A stretch of DNA of 64,000 bases. It comes from Phlegmacium glaucopus. Its lineage: Eukaryota; Basidiomycota; Agaricomycetes; Agaricales; Cortinariaceae. Each line of letters starts with the position of its first letter. Position 1 is the first letter of the stretch. Below, piece after piece: positions 1 to 10,955 of this stretch. A model generated the notes under the pieces. The model did no database searches. It was given only the letters and a program-made list of their open reading frames with translations, and had not been told where the DNA came from. The stretch is taken from positions 25,994-89,993 of the forward strand of contig MU130569.1 in NCBI GenBank assembly GCA_015039465.1, read 5' to 3'. The translations under genes were made by a program, and so were the position numbers.

Positions 1-116
1 TAAGCAAGGGTTTGGTGGGCAGGCGTAAAACCAAACACAGGGCTGCATGTGATTAATCAATTGTTTTGAGGTTTACATGATGGGCTAGCTGCTAACTTAT
101 TGATTTTTATCGCTAG

Positions 117-406
117 GTGCTCACCAAAGATGAACTTAGAGGATGGATCCAGAACAAGAGCATAGTTATTGCCTTGGGCAACAAGCAGAAATCAAAAGAC
201 GGTAAGTAGCCCCATTAATAATATTGAATCACAATCTGATTTTCTTCCCCAATTGAATTTATGCAGATTTGATCAAGTTCATAAGGAATGCCCCGCCAGA
301 CCAACAACCTACGGAAGACCAAGTTGACGCTATCATTGCAGAGGTACGATGCGTTCATCACTATACGGAAGTACACATTAACAGGTTTACACCAGCGCAA
401 GGCTAG
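117..406 (+). CDS. 3' end of an unidentified gene (partial)
   Basis: Two exons can be joined: 117-201, preceded by an acceptor ending CTAG and followed by a GTAAGT donor, and 267-406, preceded by ATGCAG. Phase is kept across the join (28 codons plus 1 nt, then 2 nt) and translation runs to TAG at 404-406. The peptide starts VLTKDELRGWIQ and ends INRFTPAQG. No domain is recognised. An alternative reading uses the GTACGA at about 344 as a donor and the AACAG at about 384 as an acceptor, and then stops near 551. The upstream part lies outside the window. Confidence 0.35.
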
Positions 407-620
407 AAAGGCGGCACAGAAGGCTGGTAACTCGAAGGTCGTCGACGTTGCGGATGGCGGTCCTGGTCATCCAAGTTGACCACGACTGCTTTGGCTATTC
501 CTTAACATCCCTTGGCCACAAAGTCCATGTCCTGGAGGCCCCGCAGTCTTAATTTTGAATCCTGATTATTGGTAGCCGTCGCCCCTGCACCTAGATTTAT
601 ATTTTATGTTGATAATCAAA

Positions 621-788
621 TGACTTTTGAACGACTTTTAAACGACTTTTAAACGACTTTTAAATGACTTTTAAATGACTTTAAATGACTATTAAATGAC
701 TTTTAAATGACTTTAAATGACTATTAAATGACTATTAAATGACTTTTAAACGACTATTAAATGACTTTTAAATGACTATTAAATGACT
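621..788. repeat. AT-rich minisatellite, unit about 11-12 bp
   Basis: About fourteen head-to-tail variants of a GACTTTTAAAT / GACTATTAAAT unit. TGAC-containing degenerate copies continue loosely to about 1070, so the array probably once extended further. No reading frame is associated with it. Confidence 0.85.
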
Positions 789-792
789 GAAA

Positions 793-1104
793 TGTTACGT
801 GTCTTGACCATTACCTGACTACAAGTCAATGGAGCACGACTACATGCTGACGTTGACCATTGGACTACTTGTGACTATTATATGACGTTTGGTGTACATT
901 TACATGACTATACATTCCAAATTGTATGAGGTGGTGATTGACTATTGATTGACTTACATTGTCAAGTACTAGTCAAAAATTTTGTAATTTAGTCAGAGTT
1001 TAGTAAAGCAACATGACTTCGCACGACTCCGTGTGACGTTGACCTGACTTTGACCTGACATTCGTTTTTCCTGAGGATCACTGCTCATCGAGCACCACAA
1101 CCCA
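793..1104. other. Non-coding stretch, degenerate TGAC-rich sequence
   Basis: Between the minisatellite and NLR gene A the sequence is rich in TGACTA/TGACCT words and has no convincing open frame. It occupies the promoter position of gene A, but no specific promoter motif could be recognised. Confidence 0.4.
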
Positions 1105-1317
1105 ATGTCTAACGATATTCATCGTTTTAAGAAATCAAGCGAGTCAAATACAGCAAAACACCCATCTCTTGCCACCACCAATGTTCTTGGTTGAAGCCTT
1201 GAAGCAGCAACTTCGACATCGACGTCAATCATAACGAGCACCGCTGATCGCATGCCATCCATTTCTGCTACTGTTACGGCTGCAAGCGCTCGTGCTGATC
1301 GAGCTGCTGGTTTTGCT

Positions 1318-1857
1318 GTGAGTATTCGACTTCGCCCATTGCATCCACAATTACTTAACCATCGTCATTGATCAGACTGACCATGAACTCCAAGTCTCCA
1401 CCTTGGAGACCAATGAGCTTGCTCGCGTTCAAGCCGCTGACGTTACTGTAAGTGCTCAATTTGCCCTATCACATCCACAACTACTCAACATTGATTAGGC
1501 TGCCCATGAACACCAAGTCTCTGCCCCAGTTTTTGCATTGGCGACCAATGATCTTCCTTGCGTAAGCGCCCAACTTAGCCTATCACATCCATAATTACTC
1601 AATCATCATTGTCAATTAGGCTCCTCATGAACTCCGAGTCTCCGCCTTGGAGACCAATAATCTTCCTTGCGTAAGCGCTCAACTTAACCCATCACATCCA
1701 TAATTATTCAATCATGGTCGTCGATCAGACAGCCTATGAATCCCAAGTCTCTGCTTTGCCAGTTGCCCCTGTAGCCCATTCGGAAGGAATTCCGCTCTCC
1801 TGTGCTGTCGTAACGCAAGCCAACTCGGGATCTACGGAATCAGAGCAAAATCCCTCC
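1318..1857 (+). repeat. Tandemly duplicated intron-exon modules in NLR gene A
   Basis: Four successive mini-exons start at 1376, 1499, 1620 and 1729 (spacing 123, 121, 109). The introns between them are near copies carrying CATCACATCCATAATTACTC-like words. Exon lengths are 72, 63, 51 and 129 nt, all multiples of three, and exon 1 is 213 nt. Every module is therefore class 0-0 and can be added or lost without a frame change. Shared peptide core: HELQVS / HEHQVS / HELRVS / YESQVS. Confidence 0.75.
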
Positions 1858-4038
1858 GTGAGTTGCTTATACCCATTGTTCTCGCTACTGCTAATGATCA
1901 ACAGATTCAGCATTCTGGCTCAGGTCTCTTTCCGAATGTCCAGAATTTACTCATCACTGGCGGCACTATTGTAAGTCTTTCTCGTATATGGTATAAATGA
2001 TTTAGCAATAATTTTATATCCCAGAACTATAATATCAATATTCTCCCTGCCAATCCTCATGAAGGGCAGATGAAGATCTCTGTACCTCAAAAACCAAACT
2101 CCAGCCCAATCTTTACTGGACGGAAAGATGTATTTGACAAACTTCGGAAGATTTTTGTTCATCGTACTAATAGTCATCTGATGCCAAGGCGCTCTTGTAT
2201 CCTCTGGGGAATGGGTGGGATTGGAATGTCTCAAGTTCACAGAAGAGATGTCTGACAGGTAAGTGTCATCTTGTTTCCATTCACAACAAGTAGACTCATT
2301 TCTTGCTCTAGCTTTTCACATATATTCTGGGTTGATGCCTCCTCTCATGAGAGCCTTACAATGTCTTTCAGGGGCATATCCACTATTCCTGCTGCACAAG
2401 CTTCTGGTGTGGATGGCTCAGTCCAGTCTGCCCTCCAGTGGATATCTTCCATTCAAGAGGAATGGTTGATTGTGTTTGATAATGCTGATCATCCTTCTCC
2501 AGAGGTGGTGGCAAAGTTTATTCCCCCAGGTAACAGAGGGAATATTCTGATTACTAGCAGAAACAGATCCATGAGAAGGATTGTATCATCTGAGAACAGA
2601 ATTGAGATCACTGAAATGGAGGAGTCAGATGCTATAACTCCACTTCTCAGGTCTAGCTGTTTAGATCCATTACCTGAGCATGAACAAACTGCTAAAGAGA
2701 TTGTCAAAGAGCTTGGCTATATTCCTCTTGCTGTTGATCATGCTGGTGCTTATATTGAAGCTGGGAAATGTGATCTCAACAAATATCTGAGACAGTTCTC
2801 TTTACATCATCAGGCTCTTATGGCAGGTGCTGCATTCAGAGGAGCATCAGACTATGATCAAACAGTGTATGGGACCTGGGATCTATCTTTTAGAGAGATA
2901 AAAAAAAGAGCTAGTGGGAAATCTGACACTGGGAGTGCACAAGCAGCCAGGGCTGCAATCCTAATTCTTCAGATATGTGCATTCTATCATCATAGTAATA
3001 TCTCTAAAGACATATTTTGATCTGCTGCTGAGGAGTCCAGTGAGTATGTTGTTGATAGTGAGGCAGCTGAAAGGTTACCCCAGGCAATCAACTCATTAGA
3101 TCATACCTTGCTTGCATTGGACAATGATGGTCACTGGGATGAGTTTATGTTTGGGCAAGGTGTCAGTGTGCATCTTTCATTCTCCTTGATGAAAGGAGGA
3201 CAATCATCTGAAGTGTTGTCTATTCATCCTTTGGTTCACCACTGGAGTTGGGAGCAAATGTTGAAATATGAGCAGCAAAGAATATACCAGATTGGCAGAA
3301 CAATTTTGTCCTGTGCAATTCCAAAGAGATTGGCAACTGAGGATTATGCATTACAACGGTTGGTTCTTCCACATATTCAGGCAAATCAATTACATGGAAG
3401 CCAGATGGGACTTGTCAAGCAGTACTATGATGATATATGGGCCAATTTTGCATTAGTATTGAGGGAAAATGGGGACTGGAACAATGCAGAGCAGCTGGAT
3501 ATTCAAGTCATGTCCATGAGGAAGAAGTTGCTTGGGGAAGAACATCCAGACAGCCTCAGAAGCATGGAAAGTCTAGCAAGCACACACTGCAAACAGGGAA
3601 GATGGAATGAGGCAGAGCAACTACAGGTTCAAGTCATGGACATGAACAAGAAGCTGCTTGGTGCAGCACATCCAGACACCCTTATAAGCATGGGAAACCT
3701 AGCAAAAACATACTGGAATTGGGGAAGGTGGAATGAGGCAGAGCAGCTACAGATCCAAGTCATGGACATGAGCAAGAAGCTGCTTGGTGCAGAACATCCA
3801 GACACTCTCATAAGCATGGAAAATCTAGGAAGCACATACCACAAACAGGGAAGGTGGAATAAGGCAGAGGAGCTAGAGGTTCAAGTCATGACCATGAGGA
3901 AGAAGCTGCTTGGTGCAGGGCATCCAGACACCCTCAGAAGTATGTCAAATCTAGCAGGCACATACCGCACACAGGGAAGGTGGAATGAGGCAGAGCATCT
4001 AGAGCTTCAAGTCATAGACATGAGGGAGAAGCTGCTTG

Positions 4039-4424
4039 CATCAGAAAAAAATAACCTTGGCCTGGCTGGCTCTGGCTGCCCTGGGCTGCCCTGGCCAGCC
4101 CTGAACATCTTTGGCTAGGTTTAAAAATCTGAAAAAAATATAACAAATCACAGAAATATTTATAGCACCCAATTCCAAAAAAAGTACACAATTACATAAG
4201 ACAGATGCTGAGATATTAAAGATATTAAAAAGATTTAATATCTTTAATATCTCAGCATCTGTCTTATGTAATTGTGTACTTTTTTTGGAATTGGGTGCTA
4301 TAAATATTTCTGTGATTTGTTATATTTTTTTCAGATTTTTAAACCTAGCCAAAGATGTTCAGGGCTGGCCAGGGCAGCCCAGGGCAGCCAGAGCCAGCCA
4401 GGCCAAGGTTATTTTTTTCTGATG
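4039..4424. mobile_element. Foldback element: perfect 191-bp-arm hairpin
   Basis: Arms 4039-4229 and 4234-4424 are exact reverse complements as far as read by eye, with a 4-nt loop. Ends are CATCAG and CTGATG. The 2-bp TG at 4037-4038 is repeated at 4425-4426. Removing the element and one TG restores the TPR word CTGCTTGGTGCAGAACAT, so this is an insertion with a 2-bp target duplication. It carries no gene. If transcribed with gene A it would make a 191-bp double-stranded RNA. The different TPR sequence on each side argues against a read-chimera artefact. Confidence 0.9.
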
Positions 4425-5109
4425 TGGTGCAGAACATCCAGACACCCTCATAAGCATGGCAAATCTAGGAAGCACATATTACAAACAAGGAAGATGGAAT
4501 GATGCAGAGCAACTACAGGATCAAGTCATGGACATGAACAAGAAGCTGCTTGGTGCAGACCATCCAGACACCCTGACAAGCATGGCCAGTATAGCAAGCG
4601 CATACTGCAAACAGGGAAGATGGAATGAGGCAGAGCAACTGGAGGTTCAAGTCATGGATATGAGGAGAAAGCTGCTTGGTGCTGAACATCCATCCACTCT
4701 CACAAGCATGGGAAATCTAGCAAGCACATACCGCAAACAGGGAAGATGGCATGAGGCAGAGCAACTAGAAGTGCAAGTTATGGACATGAGCAAGAAGCTG
4801 CTTGGTGAAGAACATCCATCCACCCTCACAAACATGGCAAATCTAGCAAGCACATACCATAAACAGGGAAGGTGGAATGAGGCTGAAAAACTAAAGGTTC
4901 AAGTCATAGACATTAGGAAGAAGCTGCTTGGTGCTGAACATCCATCCACTCTTACAAGCATGGAAAATCTAGCAAAAACATACTGGAATCAGGGAAGGTG
5001 GAATGAGGCAGAGCAGCTACAGGTTCAAGTGATAGACATGAGGAACAAGCTTCTTGGTCCAGAACATCTATTCACCCTCACAGGCATGGAAAACCTAGCA
5101 AGCACATAC

Positions 5110-5546
5110 TGTTATGAATGTCTGGTATGCACATAGCCCCCTATCCTTTTTCTCCCTTTCCCTACTGTACATTACCCTTTCCCCTATTGCTCCCCTTCTT
5201 ACACCATCATTCCCCACTCTACCCTTTGCCCTGGACTTCCTTTGTACTATATATATCCATCGCTCCCGCTCTCCCTATCTCTGACTCGTACCGACTCGTA
5301 CCCTTAGCACGGACCATCTCCCTATCTCTGACTCAACCCTCTAGTATATAAGAGCCATACCCATAGCTACGATCCTTAGTTTAGACCTTTGTATTCCTAC
5401 GGTCTTAATCTACCTAGCTTGCTCAGAATCACTCGGACATCTAAGTCTCTCTCTGGGATAACGATTGCAGTTGTACATAAGCCTCTAGTTATTTGGTCTA
5501 TCGGCCCAGCACCGAATGCGAGTGCAAGCTTATAGTCGCCGTAACA
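5110..5546 (+). mobile_element. Solo LTR in the TPR array of NLR gene A
   Basis: The 437-bp segment begins TGTTATGAATG and ends CGCCGTAACA (TGTTA...TAACA). It is bounded by the direct repeat CATAC at 5105-5109 and 5547-5551, and the TPR reading resumes directly after it. A TATA-like AGTATATAAGAG at about 5343 suggests plus orientation. No internal retrotransposon sequence remains, as expected after LTR-LTR recombination. The family (Gypsy or Copia) cannot be told. Confidence 0.85.
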
Positions 5547-5870
5547 CATACCACAAACAAGGAAGATGGATTGAAGCAGAAACACCTAGAGGTTCAAGTG
5601 ATGGACATGAGAAAGAAGCTGCTGGGTGCAGAACATCCAGACACCCTCATAAGCATGGAAAAAGGGAACATGGAATGAGGCAGAGCAGCTACAGATTCTA
5701 GTAATGGACATGAAGAAGAAGTTGCTTTCTTAGTAAATGATTTAAGCCTGGAGAAGAATATGACCTGGTTAACCAAGTCAATTGAAAGGTTATCAATCTA
5801 GGGTGATAACTACTACATGATTGGTACCCAGGGTAATCATCAACAGAAACAATATAAATAGTGACATAGT

Positions 5871-6451
5871 GTTAAGTTTGAAACAAGGAAGTCACATTGG
5901 AGTTACTCCAGAATGGACAGAACGGAACTGGAACAGTAACCCGGAAAGGACGTTGGCCTCAGCATGTGTGCTGTGCCGCCCAGCTCCTAAGGTGTCCTGA
6001 TTTTGGAATGGAAGAAGAAAGTAACAAGTTGGAAGACCTCAGTGACTTAGAGGAAAAAACAAGAGGAGGAAACTAAGTTGATATTCAAACTGAGGGAAAA
6101 CATACAAGTTTCGAGTACTTAAATAAATAGAAGAATAGCAACTGAAATATAAAAGATAAATATAAGTGCTGCGTTCTGCTCCCGGAAAGGTCCTGCATTC
6201 TTGGGTGAATAATCCATGGTGGGTATGATGACTGATGGTGGGAAGGATGATGACAAAGATTAGTGGTAGTGGTGAAGAAGTGGTACCGGGTTTGGAGTAT
6301 CGACGGAGGAGCCAGAATGACACGGAGAAGTCTTGGAGTTGAACATAGGAAGAGTAGTTTGGGTTATAAGGGAAGGCACTGTACGGAGTACGGACTACCA
6401 GAGACAGCTCCGACGGAGCTGGACCAGAGTAACATAAGACGGAATGTAACA
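5871..6451. mobile_element. Second solo LTR, different family
   Basis: A 581-bp segment starts TGTTAAGTTTG and ends GGAATGTAACA, with the 5-bp direct repeat CATAG at 866-870 of kilobase 5 (5866-5870) and at 6452-6456. It lies just downstream of NLR gene A. Sequence differs from the LTR at 5110. A 146-codon minus-strand open frame inside it is judged accidental. Confidence 0.7.
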
Positions 6452-8164
6452 CATAGCTAGTAATAAAACATTTCCTCATCTCTAAAGAGTTGTTGTCCCA
6501 ATGACTTAATCATGACCCATGACCTTCACATTATAGGTAAGTTATTGTATTGTAGCTTACATCCAGTGTAGTGAATACATAGACTGTACCATATGATATG
6601 GGTTTGCAAGTGAACATCTCCTTGAGAACATTGACAAGATCCACTAACATAGGTTTATTATTAAAAGGACATAATTGCTTAGAGCTTGGAATATACATGT
6701 ACAAGCTATTCATTTCATCAGTTTACAAATGTTCTTTTATTCTTTCCTTATAAGTCTGACACCATTCATGCAAAGCTATTGTTGTGGAATGTTACAAACT
6801 TTTTTTCTTTTCTTTATCTCCACTGATACATACACAATACATGCATTCCTCATTTCCACTTACACATGGTTTACCATTCACTTTTCATCATTTCACATAC
6901 ATGCATATGACTCATTGTATGAGTTGTATGACTCACCTTTTACACACACATTATGACTCATTCTTTTCACTATATAAACTTCACTTTATTGTATTCTCTA
7001 GCTACTTCTTGAGAATCCTACTTGCTTCTTATTTGAACTCTCTCAAACTCTATAAGACAATACCAAAGTGATTCTTTAACACTCTTTAGAGCTCAGATTA
7101 TCTTATGAACAAACCTTTACACAACTGTCTTAAGTCAGAGTTATCTGAACTCTTCAAAGTCATAATACTTTGTAAATAGGTAGAAAATTTGATTCTTTCT
7201 TTCCCCCTCATTTACACCCTAGTACAGCTCATCATTGTTGATGTTGAACTTGAAAACTTGTTTTTGAGCCTTGGGAATTAAATATAAAATCAGTTTCTCA
7301 GTGTTTTGGTGATTTATTGCAATAACTGTGAATTTTATTGAAGTCATAGCAGAAGTCTTGGAGTCTTCTAGTGTACGCAATATTTGTGAAGTTGTAACAG
7401 AGTCTTGGACTTGTGTGTACACAATTTAAATCAATCAAAAAAGTCTTAGGAATTCTTTAGTGATTTGTTGGTGCAAGCTATAAATTAAAAAATACTCAAA
7501 AGTTTGATCATCCTTAAATTGATCCAAATTATTGTTGTTATTGTGTGTGTCAGTTGAAGTGAAATTCAGAATTTTAGAATGGTTATACTTTCCAGAAAAC
7601 CCAAACTCACACTACAAACTTATACAAAGTATTGATTGGATTATTGTTAGGGCAACTGCGATGCTGACCCAGTCAAGCTGGCAAGGGATCCTAAAAGGAA
7701 AAGATAGGGATCCCTGCTAAGGTGAGGAGGTATTTAAGTACAGATATGGACATAACAGACATATGAAAATAAATGAATAAGTGATATGAGAATAAAATAA
7801 TAAAAGTGGTGTCATATGAAAAATAATAAAATAATAGTGTAAAGTTGTAAGTTTGGTTTGGGTCAGGTCTGATTGGGAGTTGGGGGTAGAGTTGGGCCTG
7901 ATTGGTTGGGTGAGGAATCAGGTTCATTGATGAGGTGGAATGTAGATACTCAGGAGTTGAGTCAGGAGTGGGTTTAAGATTGGGTTTGGGACTAAGATTG
8001 GGTTCAGGCCTGATTGGGAGTTGGGAGTTGGGCTTGAAATTGGGTGTCCCCTAACAATTATTATCTTGAGTAGAGATTTTGGGATCTTGAAATACACATT
8101 TTCTCAACCAGTTACATCACTGGTTCTCAGATTTCTGGCCAATCAAGTGACAAGAACAAGAACT

Positions 8165-8208
<44 letters not shown>

Positions 8209-8864
8209 GAACCAGAACCAAACCAGAACCATGACTCAGTTTGGCTGGTTCTGGTTCTCTGGACTGGTTGAGAACCAAACTTGGCATCTACACATGACCA
8301 GTATTTGGCATTGACATAGTGACATGATGGCCACAGTCTGTCACTGCACATGAAGCCTTGTTGAATGTGCTATCTTAGTGCATTTAGAGCACTTTTCTTA
8401 AAAAATCTTTTTTGGTCAATAAACAAGGCAATAATATATTTTCTTACAAAGTAAAGACTGAGGATTCTACTTCCACCTATCATTCAGAGTGTTCAGAAAA
8501 CTCAAAGGTGGTCTGTGGCAGATGTTATTGAGCTTGCCATTGAAGCTATGTTCTGATTTGATAAGCTATCCAGTCCTTAATGAACCTGGTCCTTACTTCA
8601 TGTTCACTGGTGTCCAGCAAACACATCATATGGGACAGTGTAATTAATGATATGCTACAGTATAATAACTTACATATGGTGAAAATCATGAGGCATAATC
8701 AAGACATTAGGGCAACAATTATTTAGAGAGAAGGAAGTACTTCATTGCTGGGCAATGTCACTTGTTTGTTGTCCTAGTGTACAAATTTACTACCCCTTAT
8801 CTTTAGTTATATACATTCTGGACCTTTTCTGTTTATGATTACCTTCGGCACCAAAAGCCTTTTC
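6452..8864. other. Non-coding region between NLR genes A and B
   Basis: AT-rich, with no supported gene. About 6782-7200 has LTR-like features (starts TGTTGTGGAATG, TATATAAAC at about 6971), but no matching end or target duplication was found. About 7850-8040 is G-rich, with repeated GATTGGGAGTTGGG-like words. A hexanucleotide array follows at 8151. Confidence 0.4.
8151..8232 (+). repeat. (AGAACC)n hexanucleotide repeat
   Basis: About a dozen AGAACC/AGAACA units with few interruptions. It is flanked by CTCAACCAGT-type words in opposite orientation at about 8104 and 8265, which hints that the array lies inside a small inverted-repeat element. Not telomeric in sequence. Confidence 0.8.
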
Positions 8865-9705
8865 CTAATAGAACAGCTTCTTCTTCATGTCCATGACTTG
8901 AATCTCCATCTGCTCTGCCTCATTCCCCCTGCCCTGATTATGGCATACCCTTGCTATATTTTTCATGCTTGTGAGAGTGTCTGGATATTCTATACCAAGT
9001 AGTTTCTTTCTCATGTCCATGACTAGAATTTCTAGCTGCTCTGCCTCATTCTACCTTCCCTGATTGCAGTATGTGCTTCCTAGATCTCCCATGCTTGTGA
9101 GGGTATCTGGATGTTCTGCACCAAGCAGCTTCTTCCTCATATCCATGATCTGAATACCTAGCTGCTCTGCCTCATTCCACATTCCCTGTTCACAGTATAT
9201 GTGTGCTAGATTGGCCATGCTTATGAGGGTGGATGGCGATGTTCTGCACCAAGCAGCTTCTTCCTCATGTCCATGACTTGAACCTCTAGATTCTCTGCCT
9301 CATTCCACCTTCCCTGATCACAGTATGTCTGTGCTAGCTTACAAGGGTGTGTGGATGTTCTACACCAAGCAGCTTCTTCCTCATGTCCATGACTTGAACT
9401 GCTAGCAGCTCTGCCTCATTCAACTTTCCCTGTTTATGGTATGTGCATGCTAGATTTCCCATGCTTATGAGGGTGTCTGGATGTTCTAGACCATGTAGCT
9501 TCTTCATCATGTTCATGGCTTTAACCTCTAGCTGCTCTGCCTCATTCAGCTTTCCCTGATTCCAATATGTTTTTGCTAGATTTCCCATGCTTATAAGGGT
9601 GTATGGATGTTCTACACCAAGCAGCTTCTTCCTCATGTCCATGACTTGAACCTCTAGTTGCTCTGCCTTGTTCCATCTTCCCTGTTCATGGTATATGCTT
9701 GCTAG

Positions 9706-10955
9706 CATCAGTAAACTTGGGGCCAGCTTACCAGCACCAGACAGCACCAGACAGCACCAAACAGCACCATAGAACCATAGAAAAGGTTCTTTGGTTTATA
9801 GTGCTGTCCAGTGTCATGGTAACGCTACCCAAAAACGGCTTAATGTTAGACAGCACTATAGAGTGCTATATAGACTTAGCTCATTGCTATACAGTGCTAC
9901 ATAGCTTAGGTTAATACCATCTCATACTGAAGCTAGGAATTATTTAGACCAGATATATCACACACAACAATAAGGAAATTTTAAAATATATATATTCAAG
10001 TAGTCTACATGACATCACATAGGTAGTTCTATATGATTGACGTGGTTGTACTAAAACAAAAAAACCCACCCTATACCCACTCCATACTTGATAGCCATTG
10101 TCATTGCTCATTGTTGATGCACGGCAGTTGTCATAGTTGTATACTGCTTGGATACAGTTAGTCAAAATTTGAAATGATTTTTTTTTTCTAAACCCATACC
10201 TGATAGCCATCATTGTTGCTTGTTGCTCATTGTTTGTCAATACATGGTTGTCGTAGTTGTATACTGCTTGGATATAGTCAGTAGAAATTTGAAATGAATT
10301 TCTTTTTTAAAAAACCCTCTACTTAATAACCATTGTCATTGCTCATTGTTTGTCAATGTGTAGTCATCATTGTAGTTGTAGACTGCTTGGATATAGTTAG
10401 TAGAAATGATAAATGAAATTTAAAAAACAAAAAAAAAACACAAAAACAAAAAAACCCATACTTGATAGCCATTGTTGTTGTTGTTGTTGTTGTTGTCATC
10501 ATCATTGCTTGGTCCTTGGGTAGTGGTAGTAGCCAGTGTCATTTGTCCTTGTTGACATGTTGATGTCATCATTGTGGCCATTGATGTGGTTGTTAGCAGG
10601 TGACATGAGGGTGGCTGTCATTGCATGGTGGTGTGGTGAGGTTGAAATGTTGAAGTTGAATGTTGAGTAATTTTTTGTCATGCACAGACTTTGTTTAGGG
10701 CTGGTTTATTTAACTTGATGAAAAAATATTATCTATGTCACCATGTGACAAAACTGTGAGTAGTGTGATAGCATAACAAAGTAATGCTGGACAGCACTAG
10801 CAAGCATGGCATGGATGCTATGGAACTATAACCGACTATAAATTGAGTGATGTGACTACGAGAAATTATAACATGACTGTGACTATCTATGGGAAACTAT
10901 GAGTTTGGGTGACATGACTGTGATGATCTATGGGAAATTCCTGAATTTGCTGATG
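9706..10955. mobile_element. 1.25-kb CATCAG-ended element in the TPR array of NLR gene B
   Basis: Ends read CATCAGTAAACTTGGGG on the left and, reverse complemented, CATCAGCAAATTCAGGA on the right: an imperfect terminal inverted repeat of about 16 bp. AG at 9704-9705 recurs at 10956-10957. Excision restores the expected TPR word GCTAGGTTTCCCAT. It has the same terminal hexamer and target-duplication length as the hairpin in gene A. No transposase is visible; contents are low-complexity and tandem repeats, so it is non-autonomous. A 2-bp duplication fits CACTA-like families, but the family is not proven. Confidence 0.75.
10060..10500. repeat. About 120-bp tandem repeat, 3-4 copies
   Basis: The block beginning near ACTTGATAGCCATTG and running through GTATACTGCTTGGATA...GAAATG recurs at about 10080, 10195, 10315 and 10455. 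It ends in poly-A/T runs and a (TTG)n microsatellite at about 10470-10495. It lies wholly inside the CATCAG element and probably reflects slippage after insertion. Confidence 0.75.

Larger units (their letters stand above)
1105..5733 (+). pseudogene. NLR-like NB-ARC/TPR gene A, decayed
   Basis: This is a paralogue of gene B (8865-14066), aligned exon by exon. Such proteins are signalling STAND ATPases: an N-terminal part, an NB-ARC nucleotide switch, and a C-terminal array of 42-residue kinesin-light-chain type TPRs (consensus words KKLLGAEHPDTL and QGRWNEAEQL). Damage seen directly: TGA at 1192-1194 is codon 30, where B has TCA; 11 nt are missing at about 2225, where B encodes GMGGIGKTQ, removing the P-loop lysine and shifting frame; TGA at 3018-3020 lies in the NB-ARC. 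A hairpin element sits in the TPR array (4039-4424) and a solo LTR splits a later TPR (5110-5546). The array ends at TAG 5731-5733 after MKKKLLS, matching the end of B. The TPR frames stay long and open, so decay looks recent. Confidence 0.85.

Noticed and set aside
4039..4424. Hairpin as a sequencing or assembly artefact
   Set aside because: Flanking TPR sequences differ on the two sides, a 2-bp target duplication is present, and the ends match another insertion in gene B.
4272..4502. 76-codon open frame across the hairpin and TPR boundary
   Set aside because: It arises only from the inserted hairpin arm reading into a wrong TPR frame.
6039..6479. 146-codon minus-strand open frame
   Set aside because: It lies almost entirely within a solo LTR bounded by CATAG repeats and shows no domain.
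6782..7200. Third LTR starting TGTTGTGGAATG with a TATA box
   Set aside because: No matching 3' end or target duplication could be found, so it is mentioned only as a region note.
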